Positions 27,025-38,310 of a stretch of 64,000 nt of DNA are shown piece after piece (positions within the stretch are counted from its first letter, which is position 1; every line of letters begins with the position of its first letter). The DNA is taken from contig JAUXQH010000142.1 of NCBI GenBank assembly GCA_030685065.1, positions 62,001-126,000 on the forward strand, written 5' to 3'. This DNA is from Pseudomonadota bacterium. Its GTDB lineage: Bacteria; Myxococcota_A; UBA796; SXON01. The notes below the pieces were generated by a model that saw only the letters and a program-made list of their open reading frames with translations, made no database searches and was not told the origin of the DNA. The translations under genes and the position numbers were made by a program.

Positions 27025-27845
27025 CGGAACACGCGAACGAGATGGAGGCCGTCCGCCTGGGGGTCGAGCCAGCCGATGCCGCCGTCGGGGCCCACGGCCA
27101 CGTCCTGCATCGGGGCGTACATGCGCCCGCCGACCGGCAGCGACACGGTCACCCGGCCTTCGAGCGAGATCGCCATGCGGGACACGGCGCCGTCGTTCAC
27201 GGCTTCGACCAGGAGCCAGTCCCCGAGGAGGCGGCCGCCGCCCCGCCCTTCGAACGTGGCGATGGTCTCGCCGTCCACCACCAGCGACGTGCCGGATCGA
27301 ACCACGCGGCGCGCGGGCGGCACCAGCGAGGCACCCTGCGGGGGGGAGAGCGAGCCGGCCATCGTGACGAGGGCCAGGGGATGGCCGTTTCCGAAGGGAT
27401 CGATGGCGAGCACCAGCGGCTCGTCGACCGCGAGGCTCCCGCCCGGGGGAACGATGGAAGGGAAGGCCTGCTCGTCGAGCAAGGTGCCGTCGGTATCGTA
27501 GGTGCGGAGGCTCCGCGCCGAACCGTCCATCACGAGCAGGATCCCCGCGCTCGTGAACGCGAGGCCGTCCGCCCCGGGCACGCGGAAGGGGCGCCCACCC
27601 ACCACCACCACCTGGCGGCGGAGCGGATCGTAGACGGCGGCGGCATCGTCCGGGCCGAGCGCGAGCAGCTCCGGGCCGATCGCGGGCGACTCGGGCGCCG
27701 CCGGCCGCAAGCCGACCTCGCTCCAGGACAATACGAGGTCGAGGCTCACCGGGGGCGGGCCCGCGGGATCCGGGACCCCAGCCCGCGCGGGCTCGGCCGC
27801 CAACGACATCCCCGTCAAGGACAGTGGAACCAGCCAGAGAGGCAT
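27021..27845 (-). CDS. Exported beta-propeller-like protein of unknown function
   Basis: ATG 27845 has an ideal GGAGG four bases upstream; the resulting 274-residue protein begins MPLWLVPLSLTGMSLAAEPARA, a signal peptide. The mature part is beta-rich with repeated short strands of the form D-G-x-A and V-x-x-D (for example VPGADGLAFTSAGILLV and DVAVGPDGGIGWLD). That suggests an NHL/SMP-30-like propeller, but no family motif is firm. It is the first gene of the operon with the NlpC/P60-like and trypsin-like proteins, and all three products are exported. Confidence 0.6.
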   Translation of the reverse strand: MPLWLVPLSLTGMSLAAEPARAGVPDPAGPPPVSLDLVLSWSEVGLRPAAPESPAIGPELLALGPDDAAAVYDPLRRQVVVVGGRPFRVPGADGLAFTSAGILLVMDGSARSLRTYDTDGTLLDEQAFPSIVPPGGSLAVDEPLVLAIDPFGNGHPLALVTMAGSLSPPQGASLVPPARRVVRSGTSLVVDGETIATFEGRGGGRLLGDWLLVEAVNDGAVSRMAISLEGRVTVSLPVGGRMYAPMQDVAVGPDGGIGWLDPQADGLHLVRVFR

Positions 27846-27969
27846 GCTTCCTCCAACGGGCAAAGGGCTAAGCGCGCGGCCCCGCATCGGCTACGGGTCC
27901 CGACGATAGAAAGAGACATCTCCTGGCGATGCTCGCGGGGCGCCTCCCGTGCTTCGGCGCGCGCGTCGT

Positions 27970-29784
27970 ATGATGCGCGCCATGCACGCCCTCCCCCTGA
28001 TGCTCGCGGCGCTCTGCACACTCGCGATCGCGTACCGCTACTACAGCGCCTTCCTCGCCACGAAGGTGCTCGTGCTCGACGAGACGAGGGTGACACCCGC
28101 CATCTTGCGTAACGACGGGAAGGACTACCACCCGACCAACCGCTGGGTGCTGTTCGGGCACCACTTCGCCGCCATCACCGGCGCGGGCCCCCTGATCGGC
28201 CCGGTCCTCGCGATGCAATTCGGCTACCTCCCCGGCTACCTGTGGATCCTCGTGGGCGTGTGCCTCGGCGGGGCGGTGCACGACTTCGTGATCCTCACCG
28301 CCTCCGTGCGTCGCGATGGCCGATCGCTCGCGGAGATCGCGCGCGCCGAGATCTCCCCGCTCTCCGGCCTCGTCGCGTCGATCGCCATCCTGTTCATCGT
28401 GGTGATCGCCCTGGCCGGCCTCGGCCTCGCCGTCGTCAACGCGCTCTACCACTCGGCGTGGGGCACCTTCACCATCGCGATGTCGATCCCGCTCGCGCTC
28501 CTCATGGGGGTGTACCTCTACAAGATCCGGCCCGGCAAGGTGGGGGAGGCCACCGCCTTCGGCGTCGTCGGCATGCTCGCCGCGGTGGTGCTCGGGGAGC
28601 CGCTGGCGCGCTCCGCCTTCGCCCCGTGGTTCACCCTCTCGAAGGACGGCATCACCTACGCCATCGCCACCTACGGCTTCGTGGCGTCCGTGCTCCCGGT
28701 GTGGCTCCTCCTCTGCCCGCGCGACTACCTCTCCTCCTTCATGAAGCTCGGCACCATCGCCGCGCTGATCCTCGGCGTGTTGTTCGTGAACCCCGAGCTC
28801 CACGCGCCGGCGTTCTCCGCCTACGTCGACGGCGGCGGCCCGATCGTGCCCGGCAAGCTCTTTCCCTTCGTGTTCATCACGATCGCGTGCGGCGCCATCT
28901 CGGGCTTCCACAGCCTGATCGCCAGCGGCACGACGCCCAAGATGCTCATGAACGAGCGCGACGCGCGGGCCATCGGCTACGGCGCGATGCTGCTCGAAGG
29001 CCTGGTCGGCATCACCGCGCTCATCGCCGCGGCGTGCCTGCACCCCGGCGACTACTACGCGATCAACGTCGCGACCGAAAAGTTCACCGCCCTGCAGGAC
29101 GGCACGCCGGGCGTGGCGATGGTGAACCTGGAGTTCTTCGAGCACGAGATCGGAGAGGCGCTGGCCGGGCGGCCGGGCGGCGCCGTCTCCCTCGCCGTCG
29201 GCATGGCGCAGATCTTCGCGGCGGTCCCCGGGATGAAGGGGCTGCTCGCCTACTGGTACCACTTCGCGATCATGTTCGAGGCCCTCTTCATCCTCACCAC
29301 GATCGACACGGGTACGCGGGTCGCCCGGTTCATCGTGCAGGAATTCCTCGGGCGGGTGTCCCCGGCGCTCGGGCGCACCGACTGGATGCCCGGCACGGTG
29401 ATCTCGACCGGGATCGTCGTCTGCGCGTGGAGCTACTTCATCCTCACCGGCAGCATCGACACGATCTGGCCGATGTTCGGCATCGCGAACCAGCTGCTCG
29501 CCGCCGTTGCGCTCTGCGTCGGCACGACCGTCCTGGTGAACGCGGGGCGCGCCCGGTACGCGTGGGTCACCCTCCTGCCGCTCGCGTTCGTCTCGACGAC
29601 CACGCTCACTGCCGGGTGGATGTCCGCGGTGGATCGGTTCCTGCCGATGGGCGGCGTGAAGGGCTACCTCAACGCCGGGCTCATCTTCGTGATGATGGCG
29701 TGCGTGCTCATCGTCATGGGTGAGTCTGCGTTGCGATGGTGGCGCGTGGGGACCGGGCGCATCGTCGTACAAAAAGCAGCGTAG
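27970..29784 (+). CDS. cstA: Carbon starvation protein CstA-like transporter
   Basis: The 604-residue protein has about 14-16 hydrophobic segments. The CstA signature is obvious from the start: [14 protein letters not shown], the block around residues 47-60 ([20 protein letters not shown]), [11 protein letters not shown] and GGAVHDF. CstA proteins import peptides or pyruvate under carbon limitation. ATG 27970 is taken as the start; ATG 27982 or GTG 27949 are possible, none with a strong Shine-Dalgarno. It is divergent from the NlpC operon with a 124-bp intergenic region and ends 10 bp from the convergent lpxD. Confidence 0.92.
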   Translation: MMRAMHALPLMLAALCTLAIAYRYYSAFLATKVLVLDETRVTPAILRNDGKDYHPTNRWVLFGHHFAAITGAGPLIGPVLAMQFGYLPGYLWILVGVCLGGAVHDFVILTASVRRDGRSLAEIARAEISPLSGLVASIAILFIVVIALAGLGLAVVNALYHSAWGTFTIAMSIPLALLMGVYLYKIRPGKVGEATAFGVVGMLAAVVLGEPLARSAFAPWFTLSKDGITYAIATYGFVASVLPVWLLLCPRDYLSSFMKLGTIAALILGVLFVNPELHAPAFSAYVDGGGPIVPGKLFPFVFITIACGAISGFHSLIASGTTPKMLMNERDARAIGYGAMLLEGLVGITALIAAACLHPGDYYAINVATEKFTALQDGTPGVAMVNLEFFEHEIGEALAGRPGGAVSLAVGMAQIFAAVPGMKGLLAYWYHFAIMFEALFILTTIDTGTRVARFIVQEFLGRVSPALGRTDWMPGTVISTGIVVCAWSYFILTGSIDTIWPMFGIANQLLAAVALCVGTTVLVNAGRARYAWVTLLPLAFVSTTTLTAGWMSAVDRFLPMGGVKGYLNAGLIFVMMACVLIVMGESALRWWRVGTGRIVVQKAA

Positions 29785-29794
29785 TCGGCCGCGT

Positions 29795-30736
29795 TCAGTC
29801 GCCGTCGGGGCGATGGCGGCGCCACAGCTCGGGGAGGTGGCGCAGGGTGGCGTAGACCCGCCGCGTGATCGCGAGCGGGAGCGCGGGGGTGCCCAGCCAG
29901 GCCTCGCCCGCGGGGATGCGCCCGTGCACCCCGCTCTGGGCGCCGATCCGCGCGCCGGCCCCGATCACCGCGTGGTCCGCCACGCCCACCTGCCCGCCGA
30001 GCACGGCGCCGTCGCCGATGACGACCGAGCCCGACAGGCCGGTCTGCGCCGCGACGAGGACCATGCGCCCGAGCGTGACGTTGTGGCCCACGTGGACCAG
30101 CGCGTCGAGACGGCAGCCGTCCCCGAGCGTGGTGTCGACGAGGAACCCGCGGTCGATCGTGCAGCCCGGGCCGATCTCCACGTGGTCGCCGATGGCCACG
30201 CCCGCGACGTGCGGCACCCGGACCAGGCCGGCGACGGTGGGGTGGTACCGGAACCCGTCCGCGCCGAGGACGGCGTTCGCGTGGACGCGCACGTTCCGCC
30301 CGATGCGCGTGCGGGGGTAGAGGACGACGTGGGGGAACAGCACGGTCTCGTCCCCGACCACGCAGTCCGCCCCCACGACCACGCCGGAGTGGAGCGTGGC
30401 GGTGCCGACGCGGGCGGTCGGGTGGACGAAGGCGCCGGGGTGCTCGAGCGAGGCGGGCGACGAAGGAGGGGAGGCCTCGTCGGGAAACGCCACGGCGAGC
30501 ACGGTGACGAGCGCGGCGAGCGGATCCGCCACCACGATCGTGGTGCGGTCGGGAAGCGCGGCTCGAGCGAGGTGCACACCGGCGCACCCGGCGGCGCCCC
30601 GCGCCAGGAACGTGAGATCGTCGGGGCCGGCGCGATCGAGCGGCGCCACGCCGGTGACGACCCGATCGGGACCGGCGAGCGTACCGCCGGTAAGGACGGC
30701 GAGGGCCGCGGCGGTGGTCGGGACGGGGAGGCGCAT
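29795..30736 (-). CDS. lpxD: UDP-3-O-(3-hydroxyacyl)glucosamine N-acyltransferase
   Basis: The 313-residue protein has a short N-terminal uridine-binding domain (DDLTFLARG) followed by a left-handed beta-helix with hexapeptide repeats (VGTATLHSGVVVGADCVVGD and onward). LpxD landmarks are GADGFRYH, TIDRGFLVDT and VGHNVTLG, the last carrying the catalytic His. It adds the N-linked acyl chain in lipid A synthesis, so the organism makes lipid A. Downstream of lspA on the same strand with a 42-bp gap. It is away from the usual lpxA/fabZ cluster, which is common in this lineage. Confidence 0.93.
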   Translation of the reverse strand: MRLPVPTTAAALAVLTGGTLAGPDRVVTGVAPLDRAGPDDLTFLARGAAGCAGVHLARAALPDRTTIVVADPLAALVTVLAVAFPDEASPPSSPASLEHPGAFVHPTARVGTATLHSGVVVGADCVVGDETVLFPHVVLYPRTRIGRNVRVHANAVLGADGFRYHPTVAGLVRVPHVAGVAIGDHVEIGPGCTIDRGFLVDTTLGDGCRLDALVHVGHNVTLGRMVLVAAQTGLSGSVVIGDGAVLGGQVGVADHAVIGAGARIGAQSGVHGRIPAGEAWLGTPALPLAITRRVYATLRHLPELWRRHRPDGD

Positions 30737-30778
30737 CGCGGCGATGTAGCCCGCGGACGGCCCAGCCGACCGGGCGGA

Positions 30779-31402
30779 CTACGCGTCCACCGCGTCCAGC
30801 GGCGACGGCCCCGCGTCCTCGGTCTCGCCGTCCTTCTGGAACCAGGAGCCGAGGAGGTACAGGCCCACGCCCACGAAGATGGCGGCGTCGGCCCAGTTGA
30901 AGGTGTACCACTCGGTGGTGCCGAGGGCCTGGATCATCCAGGTCCGCATCGGCTCGGGATCCACGATCACCTTGATGAAGTCGGTGACCGTGCCCTTGTG
31001 CGCCCGATCGATGGCGTTGCCGAGGGCGCCGGAGAGGATGAGCCCGATCACGGCGGATTGGAGGCGATCGTCGCTCGGGAGGGCGCGGTACATCCACACC
31101 AGCACCGAAACGGCGACCAGCGTGAACAGGCCGAACACCAGCATCCGATACTCGAAGCCGAGCATCATCCCCATGGCGGCGGCCGGGTTCTGCGCGTGCA
31201 CGAACTCCAGCAGGCGCGGCACCACGACCACCTCGGCCGGGTGGGACAACGAGTGCCCGAACGTGTCGAGCCCGGCGAGCGCGCGCTCGTCGAGCCGGGG
31301 CCCGCGGTAGGCGAGGTTGGCCACGATCCAGGCCTTGGAGCCTTGATCGAGGAGCAACGAGGACACGAGGACGGCAAGGAGGACGCGGAGCTTGGGCGGC
31401 AT
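30779..31402 (-). CDS. lspA: Lipoprotein signal peptidase (signal peptidase II)
   Basis: ATG 31402 (AGGA nine bases upstream) gives 207 residues with four hydrophobic segments. Signature blocks are DQGSKAW in helix 1, HAQNPAAAMG (the NxGxAF-type block), GALGNAIDR with one catalytic Asp, and FNWADAAI with the second. It is about 40 residues longer than the typical enzyme. The extra length is in the first periplasmic loop and in a 20-residue insert between VTDFIKV and the last active-site block. Its role is cleavage of prolipoproteins in the inner membrane, consistent with the many lipoproteins in this window. Confidence 0.92.
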   Translation of the reverse strand: MPPKLRVLLAVLVSSLLLDQGSKAWIVANLAYRGPRLDERALAGLDTFGHSLSHPAEVVVVPRLLEFVHAQNPAAAMGMMLGFEYRMLVFGLFTLVAVSVLVWMYRALPSDDRLQSAVIGLILSGALGNAIDRAHKGTVTDFIKVIVDPEPMRTWMIQALGTTEWYTFNWADAAIFVGVGLYLLGSWFQKDGETEDAGPSPLDAVDA

Positions 31403-31494
31403 GGCCCACGTCCTAGCGGGAAGCGCGAGGGACGGCGAGGGCGGATCGTCCGCCCTCACATCTCCTTACCCATCCGCGATCCGCAGCGTCGAGA

Positions 31495-33309
<1,815 letters not shown>

Positions 33310-33378
33310 AGAGCGCTCCGAAGCGGGGCGCCCTATTGCCCCGGCCAGGCCCTCCGGTCAAGCCGCGCGTCGTCTAGT

Positions 33379-34965
33379 TCAAATGCTGAACGGGTACGTC
33401 ACGGTCACCGGATCCCCGTCAAAGGAGGGGAACTGGATGGACTTCACGGCGCTCGAAAGACAGCTGTCAAACGTCGACCCCTGAAGGTCTCCGCTGGGCA
33501 GTCCCGCGCTGGAAACCTTGCCCGACGGCTGGATGGAGAGCTTGACCTTCACACCCTTGGGGAGCTCGCCCGTTTCGTTGCGTTGTTGCACGAAGCAGGA
33601 CTTCACGCCCTTGTTGCTCTTGATCATCGTGTCGATGACCATCGGTGACACCCCTGAGGACGCCGCGGCCGCGGTAGAGGCCGTCGAGGTGCCCGACGTG
33701 CTCTTGCCGGACGACGAGGTGCTGGTCGTTTTCGGCGTGATGCGCTCGGGCGCGTCCGAGGTCGTGGTCGTGGCCTTGGGGGTCGTCGTCTTGGAGGTGG
33801 ACGCGGTCGAGGTGGTGGCCGGCTTCGAGACCGGCTTCGCGGCCGCGGTGGTGGTCGTGGACACGGGCTTGGACGCGGCGGGCGGGGGCGTGGTGGCGGC
33901 GGGAGGCGCGACGGGCGCGGGCGTCACGACCGCGGGAGGCTCGACCGGCACTACGGCCACGGGCACGACCTCGGCGGGCGCCACCTCGACCGGCACGGGC
34001 GCGGGCGCGGGCACCGGGACGACCACGGGCGCCGGAGGCGTCAGCGCGGCGACCTGGACCGGCGGAGTGGGCAGCAGCGCCGGCGGGGGGGTCACGAAGT
34101 AGAGCCCGACACCGACGGTGGCACCGAAGGCCCCCGACAGCATCAGGCCGCCGAGGAACGAGATCGCGAGGCTGGCCGCGCGCGTGCCCCGCCCGCCTGT
34201 CACCAGGATGAGCGCCACCACGAAGGTGCCGAGGAGCGCGAGGAACGCGCCCAGGCCCGTCACGATGGGGCTCTGGAACCACGAGGAGAGCGCCAGCACC
34301 AGGACACCGAGCACGGTCACGAGCAGCGCCACGAGCGCCATCGAGAGGTCCGTGCGGGGGTCGAAGGCGCCGACCGGCGCCGCGGGCGCGTTGGGGTCCT
34401 GCGGGCCGGCGAGCGGGGGGGCCGCCTGCGGGGAGGGCGCGAGGGTGGGGCGCGGGGGCGGCGGGAACGCGGCGAGCTCGGCCGAGGGCGAGATGAGCGG
34501 CGCCGGCGGGCGGCCCGGGGCCTGCGGAGGGGCGCGCGGCGGCGTGGGCGGCGGTGCGTTCTTCTGCAACGACGGGCGCGCGAGAGCGGGCGCCGGCGGG
34601 AAGGCGGGTGACCCGGGGACGAAGGCGGAGGGCGGGGCGGCGGGGGCGAGCGGCTCGCGCGGCACGGTGGCCTCGCCGTGATTGTCGAGGGACACCGTGG
34701 TCGGGCGCTGGTCGGCGGGCTCGTCGAAGCCGCTCCCGGAGCGCGAGCGCACCGCCCGCTCGAGATCGGCCGCGCTGGTGATCAACGTGCGTTCCTCGCC
34801 GTAGGGCGAGGGGGCGGCCGCCGCCGGGCGGGCCTCCTCTTCACCCACGCGCTTGATGAAGATCGCGTGCCCGCACTTGCGACAGGTGGCCTTGTTGACC
34901 TCCTTCGTGAGCTTGGAGTCCGGGATCTTGTAGGAAGCTCCACAGTTGTCGCAGACTACTCGCAT
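33379..34965 (-). CDS. Zinc-ribbon membrane protein with AgmX/PglI-type C-terminal domain
   Basis: ATG 34965 places the protein's first residues in an MJ0042-type zinc ribbon ([19 protein letters not shown], then CRKCGH). A long Pro/Ala-rich linker follows, then two to three membrane segments (about 225-320), then a second long low-complexity region rich in Pro, Val and Thr, and finally a ~90-residue domain with [19 protein letters not shown] and [17 protein letters not shown]. That end matches the AgmX/PglI C-terminal (TonB-like) domain of gliding-motility and envelope-spanning proteins. The 528-residue layout (cytoplasmic zinc ribbon, membrane, periplasm-spanning linker, TonB-like end) suggests a bridge across the periplasm. 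Upstream of typA on the same strand. Confidence 0.75.
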   Translation of the reverse strand: MRVVCDNCGASYKIPDSKLTKEVNKATCRKCGHAIFIKRVGEEEARPAAAAPSPYGEERTLITSAADLERAVRSRSGSGFDEPADQRPTTVSLDNHGEATVPREPLAPAAPPSAFVPGSPAFPPAPALARPSLQKNAPPPTPPRAPPQAPGRPPAPLISPSAELAAFPPPPRPTLAPSPQAAPPLAGPQDPNAPAAPVGAFDPRTDLSMALVALLVTVLGVLVLALSSWFQSPIVTGLGAFLALLGTFVVALILVTGGRGTRAASLAISFLGGLMLSGAFGATVGVGLYFVTPPPALLPTPPVQVAALTPPAPVVVPVPAPAPVPVEVAPAEVVPVAVVPVEPPAVVTPAPVAPPAATTPPPAASKPVSTTTTAAAKPVSKPATTSTASTSKTTTPKATTTTSDAPERITPKTTSTSSSGKSTSGTSTASTAAAASSGVSPMVIDTMIKSNKGVKSCFVQQRNETGELPKGVKVKLSIQPSGKVSSAGLPSGDLQGSTFDSCLSSAVKSIQFPSFDGDPVTVTYPFSI

Positions 34966-35102
34966 TTCCGGTCCAGGTGTCGCCGGCGGGCCCCGGAGCG
35001 GAGCTCGGCCGGACGAGAAGCGCCATTGGTAGGAAGTCCCGGGCCCGATGTCAATGTTCCGGTTCGATGCGAGCGAGCACGGTCGTGCCGCGGTGGCCCC
35101 CG

Positions 35103-35537
35103 CTACACGAGCGCGGGCTCGAGAAACACCTTCAGCTCGGCGGGAAGCACAGCGCGAACGTCGTCGAGTTCGCCCGGAGTGACGTGGTGTTGGAGGGTCA
35201 TGAACACCGCCCGGCACGCCCGCTCCGCGTCGACCGGCGCGCGGCCCTCCAACAGCTCGCGCACGCGGTTCAGGAATTCGTCGCGCGTGCGGTAATGAGC
35301 CGGAGCCCCGGGGCGCCACCCCTCGTAGAACAGGCCCCGCACGAGCAGGGGCAGCTGGGCCGAGAGGTGCGCGACCTCCGCCACCGGCATCCGGTCGCGC
35401 AGCGCGCTCGTCACGGCGTGCAGCGCGTGCCAGGCATGCACGCGTTCATTCGTGCCGAGATCCGTCATGATCTCCAGCAGCCACTCGTTCGTCAGGTGGA
35501 TCGTTCGATCGAAGACCTCGAGCCCGGTCGCGGACAT
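35103..35537 (-). CDS. DUF2267 family protein
   Basis: ATG 35537 follows a G-rich GGGGGGCGAC. The 144-residue protein has the DUF2267 pattern: WLLEIMTDLG, ALHAVTSALRDRMPVAEVAHLSAQLP, LVRGLFYEGW and a repeat-like second half with FLNRVRELL and VFMTLQHHVTPGE. The family is helical and of unknown biochemical function, often near stress genes. It sits 94 bp after the TPR/membrane gene and 137 bp before the AgmX-like gene. Confidence 0.8.
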   Translation of the reverse strand: MSATGLEVFDRTIHLTNEWLLEIMTDLGTNERVHAWHALHAVTSALRDRMPVAEVAHLSAQLPLLVRGLFYEGWRPGAPAHYRTRDEFLNRVRELLEGRAPVDAERACRAVFMTLQHHVTPGELDDVRAVLPAELKVFLEPALV

Positions 35538-35631
35538 GTCGCCCCCCACGTTCACACAACGTAGGCGCCCGGCGGTCCGAGTCAGCGCCGGGGCGCAACG
35601 GAGGGCGAGAGGAGGGCCCGGGGGAGCGGGA

Positions 35632-36822
35632 TCATTCGGCCGGCGGCGGCACCGTGACGGTGAGCGTCCAGGCGTCGGGCTCCTCGACGTACTCGACCGG
35701 CGGATCGAGCAGCGCGTACCAGATTCCGAACGCCCCACCGCTCGCGATCCCGACCGCGCCCGCCCAGAACCACCAGCGCTGGGTGATCGGGGCCTCGGCG
35801 TAGCGCATCCCGCCCGCGTCGCTGACGCGGGGCTTCGTTTCGCGGGTCACGGTCGTGCGGGGGCTGCTGCTGGTGCGCGGAGGGGGCGTGGCGCGCGGGC
35901 TGGACGTGGTGCGAGGGCTCGGACGAGCCGCGCGCGTGGGCCGCGTGGCCACGGCGGCCTCCACGTCCTCCTCGTCGAGGTCGGGAAGCGGACCCGGGTC
36001 GGCTTCGGGGTCGGGGAGCTCCTCGGGCGTCTCCACCGGCGGCACGGCCGCCGCCATGGGGCCCGCCCCCGCTTCGGCGAGGCGGCGCGCCACGTCGTTG
36101 TAGGCGGCGTCGACCGGGAGGGGCGGTGTCTCCTCGAGGGTGGCCGTCACCTCGGCGACGAGCTGCCCGCCGTCGGCGTACATCCGCGTGGACACGCCGC
36201 CATCCGCCGCGACCCACCCGGTCACGACGTAGTCCACGCCCAGCGCCTCCCCGATGCGGCCCACCTCGTCCCACGGGCGCGCGCGCCGCGGGCCCTTCGC
36301 GACCGTCTCTTCGGCGGAGGCCAGGAGCGCCGCTGCGTCCGAAGACATCCGGGTGCCTCGCTCCTTGGCGTAGGCGGGCACGAGCGCCGCGGCCTCGGCG
36401 AAGCGGGCGCGGGCCTCGTCGGACTGGCCCGCCTTCTGGAGGCAGAGGCCGAGCAGGAACGTGGCGTCCGCGAGCTCGGAGCGGCGCCCCACGTCGGAGA
36501 ACGCGGTGTCGTGCAGCCGGATGGCCTCGAGGAGCGGCGCGAGCGCGCCGGAGGCGTCTCCGGCCGTGAAGAGCCGGCGCCCCTCCGAAACCAGCTCGCG
36601 CGCCGCGCGGAGCGCGTCGTCCTGGCCCTTCGAGACGCCGTCCGCGATGTCGGAGCCCGAGAGCGGGTCGAGCGCGCCCTCCTCCAGGAACGCGTCGCGG
36701 ACGCCCTGGGCCGCGGTCTGCGCGTCCGAGAACGCGACGCCGTAGCCATCGAAGACGAGCACCGCGACGGTCGCGGCGCTGGCGACCGCCCCGTGCCAGA
36801 GGAGGGCGAGCGCGAGCGTCAC
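35632..36822 (-). CDS. Exported TPR-containing protein with C-terminal membrane helix, unknown function
   Basis: GTG 36822 overlaps the stop of the upstream radical SAM gene as GTGA, and the first 17 residues then form a signal peptide (ending ASAATV), so this start is preferred. The 396-residue protein has a helical TPR-like region (LVSEGRRLFTAGDASGALAPLLEAIRLH is broken into such repeats), a beta-type segment (VDYVVTGWVAADGG), a Pro/Glu/Arg/Thr-rich low-complexity stretch, and one transmembrane helix near residue 355 (WWFWAGAVGIASGGAFGIWY). This layout recurs in myxobacterial proteins of unknown role. Coupling to the radical SAM gene hints at a shared process, but the protein itself does not reveal it. 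Confidence 0.65.
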   Translation of the reverse strand: MTLALALLWHGAVASAATVAVLVFDGYGVAFSDAQTAAQGVRDAFLEEGALDPLSGSDIADGVSKGQDDALRAARELVSEGRRLFTAGDASGALAPLLEAIRLHDTAFSDVGRRSELADATFLLGLCLQKAGQSDEARARFAEAAALVPAYAKERGTRMSSDAAALLASAEETVAKGPRRARPWDEVGRIGEALGVDYVVTGWVAADGGVSTRMYADGGQLVAEVTATLEETPPLPVDAAYNDVARRLAEAGAGPMAAAVPPVETPEELPDPEADPGPLPDLDEEDVEAAVATRPTRAARPSPRTTSSPRATPPPRTSSSPRTTVTRETKPRVSDAGGMRYAEAPITQRWWFWAGAVGIASGGAFGIWYALLDPPVEYVEEPDAWTLTVTVPPPAE

Positions 36823-38282
36823 GAGGTCACCACGCGCGCACGGACGATGCGCGCGGCTTCGGCGGTGCGGCGGTCGGCGCCCGGATCGCGCGGGGCGAGC
36901 CCGTGCGGCACGATGCGGAGCAGCTTCCGACCGAGCGAGCGCGCGCCCTGGGCGTTGCTCGCGGAGCGGAGCACCGAGCGCCACCGGAGGGGGTGCCCGT
37001 AGAAGCGGAGATAGGCGAAGCGCTGGATCATGCGGAGCTCGAAGCGCGAGATCTCGCCCTCGAAGGGCTGCCTCGCGTAGTAGTCGTAGTCGGTGTAGTC
37101 GGAGGACATCTCGTACCCCTCGTCGACCATCTTGCGCCAGAGTTCCGTGCCCGGGATCGGGACGAACAGGGAGAAGCTCGCCTCGTCGGCCGGGAGACGC
37201 GTCGCCATCTCGATCGTGGCGAGCATCTCGGCGCGGGTTTCACCCGGCGCGCCGAGCATCAGGAACAGCAGCGTCGCGACGCCGTGCTCCTTCGCCACGC
37301 GCACGGTGTGGTCGATGGCCTCGGCGGTGACCCCCTTCTTGTAGATGCCCTCGCGGATGTGCTCGGTGGCGCTCTCCATGCCGATGCCGACCTTGCGCAG
37401 GCCCACGTCCGCCATGGTGCGCATGAGCTCCGGCGCGATGAGGTTCGCGCGGGTGGTGCAGCCCCAGAACAGCTCGAGGCGGGTCTCCTTCAGGAGCCGG
37501 CAGAACTCGGTGACCCACTTCCGATTCGTGGTGAACGTGTCGTCCGTGAACCAGAAGCCCTCGATGGAGAAGCGTCGGTGCAGCTCCACGATCTCGGCGA
37601 CCACGTGTCCGGGCGAGCGTGCGCGCAGCTTCTTTCCGAACATCGCGTCGAGCACGGGCTGACAGAAGCTGCACTCGTAGGGGCAGCCGCGGCTCGCCAT
37701 CAGGTTCACGCCCCGCAGGCCGGGCCGGAAGCTGTCCAGCTGTCCCCACGCCGCGAGGTAGGCCTCCATGTCGAGGAGCTCCCACGCGGGGAACGGCAAT
37801 TCGTCGAGGTCCTTGATGCCCGCCCGCCGCGTGCGCTCGTGGATCGTCGCACCCTCCTTCGTCCAGCAGCCCTCGACCGGGCCGCTCCCGCCCGCGAGCC
37901 ACTGCTTCAGCAACGCGACGGTCGACTCCTCGCCCTCGCCGAGCACCACCGCATCCACCGTGTCGAGCGCCATGAGCGCCGCCGGATCGGTGGTGGGGTG
38001 CGGGCCGCCCACGAACACCCGGAGGCCCCGCGCCTTGGCCATGCGCGCGGCCTCCAGCCCCTCTCCGAGCATGAGCGTGGACATCCCGATGCCGACGTAG
38101 TCGGGCTTCTCGCGGTCGAGGAAGGCCTCGATCAGCTCCAGGCGCGGGTCGAACGTGGTGTCGCACACGACGATCTCGACCGGCAGGCGGGCCTGGACGT
38201 AGGCGGCGAGCGTCGCGATGCCGAGCGGGTAGTCGCCCGAGGGGTAGCGGAAGCGCGGGAACAGGAGGGCGACTTTGGTCAT
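36819..38282 (-). CDS. B12-binding domain radical SAM protein
   Basis: The 487-residue protein has an N-terminal cobalamin-binding Rossmann-like domain (1-140: LLFPRFRYPSGDYPLGIATLAAY, VGIGMSTLM, VFVGGPHPT) followed by a radical SAM barrel with CPYECSFC (Cys-x3-Cys-x2-Cys), FTDDTF, GMESA and MLGAPGETR. This class B layout is found in methyltransferases and in ring- and C-C bond-forming enzymes. It lacks the His of DxHxxG (here PRFRYPSG), so cobalamin may bind base-off in another way or not at all. It lies 28 bp after the carbamoyltransferase gene and overlaps the next gene as GTGA. Confidence 0.85.
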   Translation of the reverse strand: MTKVALLFPRFRYPSGDYPLGIATLAAYVQARLPVEIVVCDTTFDPRLELIEAFLDREKPDYVGIGMSTLMLGEGLEAARMAKARGLRVFVGGPHPTTDPAALMALDTVDAVVLGEGEESTVALLKQWLAGGSGPVEGCWTKEGATIHERTRRAGIKDLDELPFPAWELLDMEAYLAAWGQLDSFRPGLRGVNLMASRGCPYECSFCQPVLDAMFGKKLRARSPGHVVAEIVELHRRFSIEGFWFTDDTFTTNRKWVTEFCRLLKETRLELFWGCTTRANLIAPELMRTMADVGLRKVGIGMESATEHIREGIYKKGVTAEAIDHTVRVAKEHGVATLLFLMLGAPGETRAEMLATIEMATRLPADEASFSLFVPIPGTELWRKMVDEGYEMSSDYTDYDYYARQPFEGEISRFELRMIQRFAYLRFYGHPLRWRSVLRSASNAQGARSLGRKLLRIVPHGLAPRDPGADRRTAEAARIVRARVVTS

Positions 38283-38310
38283 GAAGGGCGTGGGCCGCTC
38301 GTGCGCGCCT

